From Flavonifractor plautii ATCC 29863 (lineage in GTDB: Bacteria; Bacillota; Clostridia; Oscillospirales; Oscillospiraceae): a DNA stretch of 33,741 nt. This document shows, in pieces, positions 1 through 5,499 of the stretch. The position numbers and the translations under genes are program-made. Numbering within the stretch: position 1 is the stretch's first letter; each line of letters begins with the position of its first letter. Where the stretch lies: NCBI RefSeq assembly GCF_000239295.1, contig NZ_JH417851.1:1-33741 (forward strand), in the 5' to 3' direction. The notes below the pieces were generated by a model, which was not told where the DNA came from, did not search any database, and saw only the letters and a program-made list of their open reading frames with translations.

Positions 1-4
1 CACA

Positions 5-394
5 TCACACCCCCGCCCGGTCTATTGCTTCCGCTGTTTTTCTGATTTCGTCTGCCCTGTGCCGCATGGAGCGCACGCAGGCGGCCCGCTCGTGCTCGGT
101 GGCGGGTAGATAGTACCCCGTGGCGTTATCCGCCAGAATGGGCCTCCCTTCACGCCGCTCCCGCTCGATCATCAGGCGCACCGTGCGCCCGTCCAGGCCC
201 GTCAGCCTCTCCAGCTCCCGGCGGGGTATCGCGTTCTCCCTACCTGGAAGAAGAAGGTCTGCAATACCCCATTGACCACCGGGGGCCTGGGTGATATGCT
301 TGTTACGGGAATTGCTGCTTGTCCGCTGCTTTTCCTGTCCTGCCCGTCTGGATGTTGCCGCATCCGGGCGGGCTCTCTTTTCTGCTTTCGCCAT
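5..394 (-). CDS. Small basic DNA-binding protein of the integrative element
   Basis: This 129-residue protein has a lysine/arginine-rich N-terminus (about residues 1-35). A winged-helix-like segment follows at about 55-100, where RRELERLTGLDGRTVRLMI reads as a helix-turn-helix and GRPILADNATGYYLP as the wing. That pattern is common in small replication or regulatory proteins of phages and integrative elements. The stop codon lies 4 bp before the window edge, so the gene is complete. It is 4 bp downstream of the excisionase-like gene on the same strand and probably co-transcribed with it. The exact role is not recognised: a regulator or a replication/primase accessory protein are both possible. 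Confidence 0.6.
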   Translation of the reverse strand: MAKAEKRARPDAATSRRAGQEKQRTSSNSRNKHITQAPGGQWGIADLLLPGRENAIPRRELERLTGLDGRTVRLMIERERREGRPILADNATGYYLPATEHERAACVRSMRHRADEIRKTAEAIDRAGV

Positions 395-398
395 GTGC

Positions 399-605
399 TT
401 ACCCCCTTAGAACCTCAGTACCAGCAGAGGGGCTAAACAAAAATTCCTCCAGCCTGTCCAAATCCAGCAGATACTTTCTCCCGGCTTTTGAACTGGGGAT
501 TTCCCCTGCAATCACCTTCCGCCTGATCGCCGTCTTGGTCAAAGCTGTATCCGGGTCAATGGCCCTGACATACTCGGCCACTTGGTCAATCGTTCTCATT
601 CGCAT
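399..605 (-). CDS. Excisionase-like helix-turn-helix protein
   Basis: A 68-residue protein whose core pairs a helix-turn-helix (TALTKTAIRRKVIAGEIP) with AGRKYLLDLDRLEEFL. This is the pattern of small MerR-like winged-helix excisionase/directionality proteins from clostridial integrative elements, in which the recognition helix is followed by a short basic wing. The reading frame is open further upstream, but ATG at 605 was chosen because GGGAGG lies 9 bases before it and no such site precedes the upstream ATG. A sigma-A-like promoter sits about 45 bp upstream. The position next to a tRNA-derived attachment scar supports a role in excision control. Family assignment is by eye; a plain regulator is the alternative. 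Confidence 0.65.
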   Translation of the reverse strand: MRMRTIDQVAEYVRAIDPDTALTKTAIRRKVIAGEIPSSKAGRKYLLDLDRLEEFLFSPSAGTEVLRG

Positions 606-648
606 AAAATACAACCTCCCAGCGTGTTCTTTGGTATGGAACACCTAT

Positions 649-677
649 ATGATACAATATGTCATAACGTTCTGCAA
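649..677 (-). promoter_or_regulatory. Promoter and operator-like repeat of the excisionase-like gene
   Basis: On the minus strand, TTGCAG (672-677) and TATCAT (649-654) are separated by exactly 17 bp, a good vegetative promoter match. The -10 overlaps an imperfect inverted repeat, ATGATA-N5-TGTCAT (649-665), a plausible operator. Confidence 0.55.
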
Positions 678-1042
678 CTTTTTGATATATTCGAAAATTT
701 GGTTGTATTGCATCGAATAAGTTCCGGAAAGCTAGAGGTAAAGTTTAGTTCACAAAACTAAAGCGCAGATAAGCAAGCCAAAGCTATGTATAATAATTCT
801 TGTGAAAACAAATAATTATTGAACAAGAAGGATATAGCAAATAAATTTTGGGCATTTTAACAAAGAAAAATCACCTCCCATGTAGGGGTGGTATTACAGC
901 AGTATTGTCCGTTGTTTGTCCGTTATTTTTATTGGAAACTATAAAAAACCGCAGGAGATAAAGAGAGAAATTTCCCGCAAACCACTTGCAGCGCAATAGT
1001 TTGCAGCAGTACATAAAAAGATGTAAAAAGAAAAAATCCCCA
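678..1042. other. AT-rich non-coding end of the element
   Basis: No convincing gene is present. A frame that is open across part of this stretch runs through the tRNA fragment and the terminator, has no ribosome binding site and is rejected. Composition is clearly AT-richer than the rest of the window. The only structure seen is a pair of 9-bp direct repeats at 905-924, described separately. Confidence 0.6.
905..924 (+). repeat. Pair of TTGTCCGTT direct repeats near the attachment scar
   Basis: TTGTCCGTT occurs at 905-913 and again at 916-924, in phase at 11 bp. Tyrosine integrases bind short arm-type direct repeats within a few hundred bp of their core site. The pair lies about 120 bp inside the putative element end. 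Function is inferred from position only. Confidence 0.4.
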
Positions 1043-1065
1043 TTCGAATCCCGGCACTCCGACCA
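1043..1065 (+). pseudogene. tRNA 3'-end fragment, putative attachment site
   Basis: The sequence starts with the T-loop TTCGAAT, continues with CCCGG (3' T-stem) and CACTCCG (3' acceptor strand), and ends with discriminator A and an encoded CCA. The bases before it cannot form the 5' T-stem, the anticodon arm or the acceptor partner CGGAGTG, so the rest of the tRNA is missing. A first base pair C1:G72 with A73 would fit tRNA-Pro, but this is inference from the acceptor end alone. Confidence 0.75.
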
Positions 1066-1070
1066 AGCGT

Positions 1071-1114
1071 AGAGAGGCGGACAGGATAAAATCCTGTCCG
1101 CCTCTCTTGTTTCA
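1071..1114 (+). terminator. Terminator left over from the disrupted tRNA gene
   Basis: A perfect 17-bp stem (1071-1087 with 1091-1107) closes on AAA and is followed by TGTTT. It begins 5 bp after the tRNA fragment and has no other gene to serve on the plus strand, so it is best read as the native tRNA terminator. Confidence 0.75.
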
Positions 1115-1211
1115 TATCTGTCTTTCTGTAGCCCCCTTCATATGCTGATGAACCAGTTATATAATTATTGTTGAAAACAAAAATACAATAATATTGATTT
1201 TCTAACCGCAT

Positions 1212-1220
1212 GTCGACAAA
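1212..1220 (-). promoter_or_regulatory. Spo0A-box-like site
   Basis: The minus strand reads TTTGTCGAC, one mismatch from the Spo0A box TTTGTCRAA. A weaker match (ATCGTCGAA, minus strand, about 1358-1366) lies about 140 bp further on, near the start of the XRE/Spo0A-domain gene pair. Sites this short can occur by chance. Confidence 0.3.
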
Positions 1221-1320
1221 AAGTTAGCATTTGGGGCCCTGTTTTTGGAAGATAACACGCCCATTTACGCAAAAATGTGGTATATTGAATATAAAGTTAT
1301 ATCTAATAATGAATTCCATT

Positions 1321-1394
1321 ATGTCAGTTCGTTTTTCCGCCATGTCAGTACCCTATTTTCGACGATTTTCCCTAAAATAGTAGTCGTATACTAT
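1321..1394 (+). promoter_or_regulatory. Promoter and operator region of the XRE gene
   Basis: ATGTCAGT is repeated at 1321-1328 and 1342-1349, exactly two helical turns apart. ATAGTA-N6-TACTAT forms a perfect inverted repeat at 1377-1394 and overlaps TATACT (1387-1392), the best -10. The matching -35 is poor. An autoregulated promoter is likely, given that the first gene encodes a helix-turn-helix repressor-type protein. Confidence 0.45.
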
Positions 1395-1411
1395 CTACGG
1401 GAGGTAAATCT

Positions 1412-1795
1412 ATGAATTTCGACAAACAGCTTGACGTATTTTCCAGAAACCTGTCCGAAATCCGCCGGAACGGCCGCTACTCCTACCAGTCATTCTCTGA
1501 AAAGCTTCGGGTTGGGAAGTCCACGGTTCAGGCCATCGAAAGCGGAGACTACAATATTACGCTGAGTACGCTCATCACAATCGCTAATTCCCTGGAAATC
1601 CATCCGGCACTCCTGTTGATGGATCTGCCGATAGAGTTGGATCTAACAGGGACAAACCGCTATTATGCCAACTTACTTATGACCTACTCCGCCCTGCCGG
1701 AGGAACAGCGGTCCCAGTTCCGAAACATGATCCAACGCCTGGAATGCAGCCTCGATGGGGACCATTTAGAGCAGAACGACACCGGAGTGAACTGA
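1412..1795 (+). CDS. XRE-family transcriptional regulator
   Basis: This 127-residue protein carries an N-terminal Cro/C1-type helix-turn-helix at about residues 12-65. The core SFSEKLRVGKSTVQAIESGD is the turn and recognition helix, followed by STLITIANSLEIHPALLL. The C-terminal 60 residues are acidic and helical and may form a dimerisation or ligand module. GGGAGG sits 7 bases before the ATG. The next gene, which encodes only a Spo0A effector domain, starts 1 base after its stop, so the two are translationally coupled. An inverted repeat over the -10 region fits autoregulation. The target genes are unknown. Confidence 0.85.
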   Translation: MNFDKQLDVFSRNLSEIRRNGRYSYQSFSEKLRVGKSTVQAIESGDYNITLSTLITIANSLEIHPALLLMDLPIELDLTGTNRYYANLLMTYSALPEEQRSQFRNMIQRLECSLDGDHLEQNDTGVN

Positions 1796-1796
1796 A

Positions 1797-2126
1797 ATGG
1801 AAATTGCAGCCCGCCTGCGCCAGCTTGGATTCCCAAGCAACTATGTGGGGTTTCCCTACCTTGCCTGCGCCATCTCATTGGTGCAGACCGAGCCGGAGTA
1901 CCTATATCAGGTATTCAAATGTCTTTATCCCGCCGTTGCCACAGCGTTTCAAACCTCGGCAGCCTGTGTGGAGCGGGACATACGCACCCTGCTCTGCGCA
2001 TACTGGCGCTCCGGCGGCCAGCCATTATTGCAGGCCATCTCTCCGCGTCCGCTTACCGCCCGTCCCACGGTCAGTGAGCTGATTGCCCTGCTGTCCGGGT
2101 ATTTCCAGGATGTCGGAGACCTATAA
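1797..2126 (+). CDS. Stand-alone Spo0A C-terminal (effector) domain protein
   Basis: All 109 residues align by eye with the DNA-binding effector domain of Spo0A. The N-terminal LRQLGFPSNYVGFPYLACAI matches its LHEIGVPAHIKGYQYLRDAI. LYPAVATAFQTSAACVERDIR matches the recognition-helix region LYP-IAKKF-TT-SRVERAIR, and RPTVSELIAL matches KPTNSEFIAL at the end. There is no receiver domain, so phosphorylation cannot control it directly. It could compete for Spo0A boxes, form mixed dimers with Spo0A, or act with the XRE protein encoded 1 base upstream. Relative to Spo0A it has lost several basic residues of the recognition helix (SACVERDIR against SRVERAIR), so its site preference may differ. The family is clear; the role is inferred. 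Confidence 0.8.
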   Translation: MEIAARLRQLGFPSNYVGFPYLACAISLVQTEPEYLYQVFKCLYPAVATAFQTSAACVERDIRTLLCAYWRSGGQPLLQAISPRPLTARPTVSELIALLSGYFQDVGDL

Positions 2127-2167
2127 TTCGGGGCGCATCATGGCATACTGAAGCTGAGGTGATTTCC

Positions 2168-2596
2168 ATGTTGACAGAAGCGGAATTGCTCCAGTATATC
2201 TACCAGACTACAGAAATGGGCCGGGACGGCATTCAGTCCGTCCTGCCCCACGCGGAGGACGAGACCTTTCACCAGGCGCTGGAGCAGCAGCTCACGGAGT
2301 ATGAAAAGCTCTACGGCGCCACCGGAAAGATGCTGCGGGAACGTGGCCAGGAGCCCAAGGGGCTCAATCCCATGGTCAAGGCATCCTCCGAGATGATGAG
2401 CGCGATGAAAACCATGGCTGACCACTCTACCTCCAAGATCGCGGAGATGATGATTCAGGGCAACACCATGGGCATGACTAAGAGCCTCAAGCACCTGCAC
2501 GACTACCATGGGAAGGACGAACGGGTACGGGATCTGGCCAACAAGCTGCTGAAAACCGAGGAGGCCAATATCCAGCAGATGAAGAAGTTTCTCTAG
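2168..2596 (+). CDS. Small helical protein, possibly ferritin-like
   Basis: A 142-residue, almost entirely alpha-helical protein. Repeated acidic and histidine positions (EMGRDGI, HAEDETFHQALEQQ, KHLHDYH, EEANIQQMKKFL) resemble four-helix ferritin-like bundles of uncharacterised clostridial proteins. It is unusually rich in methionine in the middle, MMSAMKTMADHSTSKIAEMM. ATG at 2168 was chosen over a GTG 9 bases upstream because GAGGTGA then gives correct spacing. A strong terminator follows directly, so it is probably monocistronic or the last gene of the XRE unit. No function is recognised. Confidence 0.7.
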   Translation: MLTEAELLQYIYQTTEMGRDGIQSVLPHAEDETFHQALEQQLTEYEKLYGATGKMLRERGQEPKGLNPMVKASSEMMSAMKTMADHSTSKIAEMMIQGNTMGMTKSLKHLHDYHGKDERVRDLANKLLKTEEANIQQMKKFL

Positions 2597-2603
2597 TCTC
2601 CTC

Positions 2604-2636
2604 AAGGGCGGCGTCGAATTGGCGCCGCCCTTTTTT
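2604..2636 (+). terminator. Rho-independent terminator
   Basis: The 10-bp perfect stem AAGGGCGGCG / CGCCGCCCTT (2604-2613 with 2623-2632) runs into a six-T tract starting 8 bp after the stop codon of the small helical protein. Confidence 0.9.
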
Positions 2637-2670
2637 GCGCTTGCTGTCACAAAAACCGGAACATATCCGT

Positions 2671-2693
2671 TATAATGGGTGAAAACCGGTTTT
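2671..2693 (+). promoter_or_regulatory. Promoter element and palindrome before the ECF sigma gene
   Basis: TATAAT at 2671-2676 is a perfect -10, but no good -35 is seen at normal distance. The perfect 12-bp palindrome AAAACCGGTTTT (2682-2693) lies where transcription would start and could be an operator. GGAAC at 2658-2662 resembles an ECF -35 motif, but the matching -10 is missing. Confidence 0.35.
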
Positions 2694-2721
2694 CTATCCA
2701 GCAGACAAGGAGGAGGAGGCT

Positions 2722-3249
2722 ATGGACGAGGCGGAGCTGAGCCGGGCGTTCCCCATCGGGGACGGCGCCTGTCTGGAGGCAGTCATCGCCCGCTATGGAC
2801 AGGCCCTGCTGCGGTACTGCCATCATATCCTGTGTGACTACCATGAGGCCCAGGACGCGGTGCAGGACGCGCTGCTGCGGGCCTGGAGTCGCCGCAACCG
2901 CTTCCGGGCGGGCACCAATCTGGAGGCGTGGCTCTACAAGCTGGCCTATCACGCCTGTATCGACCTGCTCCGGCAGAGGCGGCGGCAACTCTTTGCCCCT
3001 CCCCCGCCGTCCGGGTACAACCCAGATTACATCGGGCCGGAGCTGCGGGCGGCCCTGTCCGTCCTCACGCCGGAGGAGCGGGGCCTGGTCTTCGGACGGG
3101 TGATGGAGGGCCGCTCCTATGAGGAGCTGTCCCAGATCTACGGCCCGTCCGCCGTCGCCCTGCGCAAGCGATACGAGCGGGCGCGGAAGAAGCTGGCCCT
3201 GGCACTGAGCGAATCGGAATTGGATGAACAGAAGGAGGTCGTTCCATGA
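2722..3249 (+). CDS. ECF RNA polymerase sigma factor
   Basis: A 175-residue protein with the two-domain ECF layout. Sigma region 2 spans about residues 18-90, with EAQDAVQDALLRAW as the core-binding helix and LEAWLYKLAYHACIDLLRQRRR over regions 2.3-2.4. Region 4 spans about 108-165, from LSVLTPEERGLVF to YEELSQIYGPSAVALRKRYERARKKL. It should direct RNA polymerase to a small regulon and be held inactive by the membrane protein encoded next, whose ATG overlaps its stop codon (ATGA). A strong AAGGAGGAGG ribosome binding site precedes the ATG. The inducing signal cannot be read from the sequence. Confidence 0.93.
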   Translation: MDEAELSRAFPIGDGACLEAVIARYGQALLRYCHHILCDYHEAQDAVQDALLRAWSRRNRFRAGTNLEAWLYKLAYHACIDLLRQRRRQLFAPPPPSGYNPDYIGPELRAALSVLTPEERGLVFGRVMEGRSYEELSQIYGPSAVALRKRYERARKKLALALSESELDEQKEVVP

Positions 3250-4640
3250 AGCGGACACCAGAGGAGGAGCGCATTTTCCGCGCCCTCGCTCAGATCGAAA
3301 CACCAGAGGCCGACCTGTCCGCCGCACTCCGGCGGACGGAGGAGCCGCGCCGCATCCGGCCCGTCCGTCCCCTGGCGGCGGCGGCCGTGCTGTGCGCCCT
3401 GCTGACCATCGGCGCGGCGGCGGTGGGCTTTTCCGGGGCGTGGCGGTACTTTGTCCCCTCCCTGCCCCAGAACGCCGTGCAGACCGTGGGGGCCAGCCAG
3501 ACCTCCGGGGACTACACCCTCACCGTGGAGGAGGCGGTGGTGGACGACAGCAATTTTATGCTCCTGCTGGCCCTGACCCGGGCGGACGGAGAGCCTATCG
3601 ATCCAGAGGCATCGCTGACCACCAACAGCATGGATCTGGAAATAACGGTGGACGGCCACTATTTTGGCCGCGCCACCGACTACCAGCTCTCCCCTGACGG
3701 AAAAACCATCTACATCTGCTACGAAAACACTGGCGCACTGACCGAGACATCCATTTTGGGCAAGCCTATCACCCTCACGGCCGATGGAGTGGCCGTAAGG
3801 CTTTTTGACGATGACGGAAATATTCGTATCCAGTGCGACACCCCTATCTCCCTATCTGCGCTTGCGGAATGGGGGACTCCGGACTTCTCTGCCGTACCCC
3901 TGGTGGAGCATGTAGAGGAGATTATCCAAACTGCGGTAAATGGTGGGGCAACTCTTCCGTTGTTTACGGTGGAGGGAGTTCCCCTCCTGACACTTCGCGG
4001 TGCGGCCCTGACCTCGGAGGGACTGGCCCTGGTGACGCAGGATGCCTCCTACGTCTCCGGTGATCTGGCGTATACGAGAAGCAGCTGTGAAGCCATCATC
4101 GATACCCGCACCGGAGCACGCTATCTTTGCCGCTCCGGTCACGGAGCAGCATTAGAGGATGGCACCTGGGCCTTTCTGGAGGTATTCGATGACTGCCCCT
4201 TTACCCTGGAAGATCTTCCCTATCTTGAAGTGGAGGTGTCCTATACCGTCGACCGGATTCTCTCTGACCAGCCGTTTTCGCTCACTTTTACGGTGGAAAA
4301 TTCATCCGGGTGGAAACTCCCGCTGGATGGTGCCCTGGAATTAGACGGGCTCACCCTGCATCCTTTGGAACTGCGGTTGTCAGCCCTGGATCTGCAAGTC
4401 TATTTCCAAGATGAAGCGGAGGCGGCCTTCTCCCTCTATCGGGACGGTACCGCTCCGGTGCTCCATCTGGCAAACGGCACAGATATCACCACCACCTGGC
4501 ATGGAGGCAGACATCTGGACTCTGCTCTGCCTATGGTGTCTTTCCAAACCATAGATGCCGACAGCCAGCGGCTGTTCATCGACCCCGCACAGGTGGTTTC
4601 CATCACCTTTGGAAATCTGGAGATCCCCGTGGAGCACTGA
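3246..4640 (+). CDS. Membrane-anchored anti-sigma factor (DUF4179-like)
   Basis: A 464-residue protein with a short cytoplasmic N-terminus (about 1-40, acidic, suited to binding a sigma factor), one membrane segment (about 42-62, LAAAAVLCALLTIGAAAVGF) and a large extracytoplasmic part of about 400 residues rich in beta structure. This matches anti-sigma factors of the DUF4179 type in Clostridia, where the outer domain is thought to sense envelope conditions. The 4-bp overlap with the sigma gene supports co-regulation as a sigma/anti-sigma pair. No protease site or zinc-binding HxxxCxxC motif was seen, so it is not a ZAS-type anti-sigma. The exact stimulus is unknown. Confidence 0.8.
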   Translation: MKRTPEEERIFRALAQIETPEADLSAALRRTEEPRRIRPVRPLAAAAVLCALLTIGAAAVGFSGAWRYFVPSLPQNAVQTVGASQTSGDYTLTVEEAVVDDSNFMLLLALTRADGEPIDPEASLTTNSMDLEITVDGHYFGRATDYQLSPDGKTIYICYENTGALTETSILGKPITLTADGVAVRLFDDDGNIRIQCDTPISLSALAEWGTPDFSAVPLVEHVEEIIQTAVNGGATLPLFTVEGVPLLTLRGAALTSEGLALVTQDASYVSGDLAYTRSSCEAIIDTRTGARYLCRSGHGAALEDGTWAFLEVFDDCPFTLEDLPYLEVEVSYTVDRILSDQPFSLTFTVENSSGWKLPLDGALELDGLTLHPLELRLSALDLQVYFQDEAEAAFSLYRDGTAPVLHLANGTDITTTWHGGRHLDSALPMVSFQTIDADSQRLFIDPAQVVSITFGNLEIPVEH

Positions 4641-4656
4641 CCTGTTTCCCTCCCCA

Positions 4657-4690
4657 AAAACGGCGCGCCCGGTTTAGGGCGCGCCGTTTT
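4657..4690 (+). terminator. Strong terminator after the sigma/anti-sigma operon
   Basis: A perfect 14-bp stem, AAAACGGCGCGCCC with GGGCGCGCCGTTTT, closes on a 6-base loop and begins 16 bp after the stop codon. A-tract and T-tract flank it, so it could work in both directions. Confidence 0.9.
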
Positions 4691-4693
4691 CCA

Positions 4694-4722
4694 TTGCCCG
4701 GCCCCGGCAAATCTGCTATGAT
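4694..4722 (+). promoter_or_regulatory. Promoter of the two-component system
   Basis: TTGCCC (4694-4699) and TATGAT (4717-4722) are separated by 17 bp, about 80 bp before the regulator gene. TTGTC is repeated downstream of the -10 at about one-turn spacing (4734-4755 region), which could be a binding site for the OmpR-type regulator itself. Confidence 0.5.
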
Positions 4723-4800
4723 TGTAAGAGATTTGTCAGAATTGTCTCACGCTCTTTGACAGAAAGGGCTGGTAAGATAGCGTCCATAGGAGGGATTTGT

Positions 4801-5499
4801 GTGAACGAGTGTATTCTGGTGGTGGATGACGATCCCGAAATCGTCCGTGCCATCGCCATCCTGCTGGAAAAAGAGGGCTATCAGGTGCTCAAGGCCTACA
4901 ATGGCATGGAGGCGCTGGAGCAGGCGATAAACCCCGCCCTGCGGCTGATCATCATCGACGTAATGATGCCAAGGCTGGACGGGCTTTCGGCGGTGATGAA
5001 AATCCGGGAAAAGCGCAACCTGCCCATTATTGTGCTCAGCGCCAAGAGCGAGGACTCGGACAAGGTGCTCGGCCTGTCCATGGGGGCGGACGACTACATC
5101 GCCAAGCCCTTCCATCCCCAGGAGCTGGTGGCCCGGGTGCGCAGCCAGCTCCGGCGCTATACCCAACTGGGTGACGTGAACGCCCAAAGCCAGGGCGGAG
5201 AGATCGTCAACGGCCGACTGTGCTACCGCCCGGAGGAGCGGGTGCTGCTGGTGGACGGGGAGCCGGTGAAGCTGACGGCCACGGAGCTGAAAATCGTGGA
5301 TCTGCTCATGCGCAACCTGGGGCGGGTCTTCCCCGCCGAGGAGATCTACCGACGGGTATGGAACGAGGAGGCCTATGCCACAGAGAACACCGTCATGGTA
5401 CACATACGGCGCATCCGCGAAAAAATCGAGCTCAATCCAAAGGAACCGGAATATCTGAAGGTGGTGTGGGGCATTGGATACAAAATCGAGAAGCGTTAA
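4801..5499 (+). CDS. OmpR/PhoB-family response regulator
   Basis: A 232-residue transcription factor. The receiver domain (about 1-118) shows the acidic pocket D9/D10, phospho-acceptor D53 in IIIDVMMPRLDG, switch residue S80 and conserved K102 in DDYIAKPF. The winged-helix effector domain (about 130-230) has LTATELKIVDLLMRNLGRVF and the recognition helix NTVMVHIRRIREKIE, ending in VVWGIGYKIE. GTG at 4801 was chosen because AGGAGGG lies 6 bases before it; the frame stays open upstream but lacks such a site. It overlaps the histidine kinase gene by 26 bp, so the two form a cognate pair. VanR/VncR-like regulators are the closest type by appearance. Confidence 0.93.
   Translation: MNECILVVDDDPEIVRAIAILLEKEGYQVLKAYNGMEALEQAINPALRLIIIDVMMPRLDGLSAVMKIREKRNLPIIVLSAKSEDSDKVLGLSMGADDYIAKPFHPQELVARVRSQLRRYTQLGDVNAQSQGGEIVNGRLCYRPEERVLLVDGEPVKLTATELKIVDLLMRNLGRVFPAEEIYRRVWNEEAYATENTVMVHIRRIREKIELNPKEPEYLKVVWGIGYKIEKR

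Larger units (their letters stand above)
1..1065. mobile_element. Right-hand end of a putative integrative element (partial)
   Basis: Two small DNA-binding genes on the minus strand are followed by about 440 bp of AT-rich non-coding DNA and then an isolated tRNA 3' end at 1043-1065. Elements that integrate into tRNA genes rebuild the full tRNA at one end and leave a duplicated 3' end at the other. The fragment is on the plus strand, so the element should lie to its left and the chromosome to its right. The palindromic terminator just right of the fragment fits the original tRNA terminator. An integrase and the intact tRNA would lie outside the window. The boundary is inferred. Confidence 0.6.

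Noticed and set aside
939-1211. A 90-codon open frame on the minus strand
   Set aside because: It crosses the tRNA fragment and the perfect terminator stem and has no ribosome binding site.
1321-1349. ATGTCAGT repeats as a second attachment core
   Set aside because: They share no sequence with the tRNA fragment and lie on the chromosomal side; a regulatory role is more likely.
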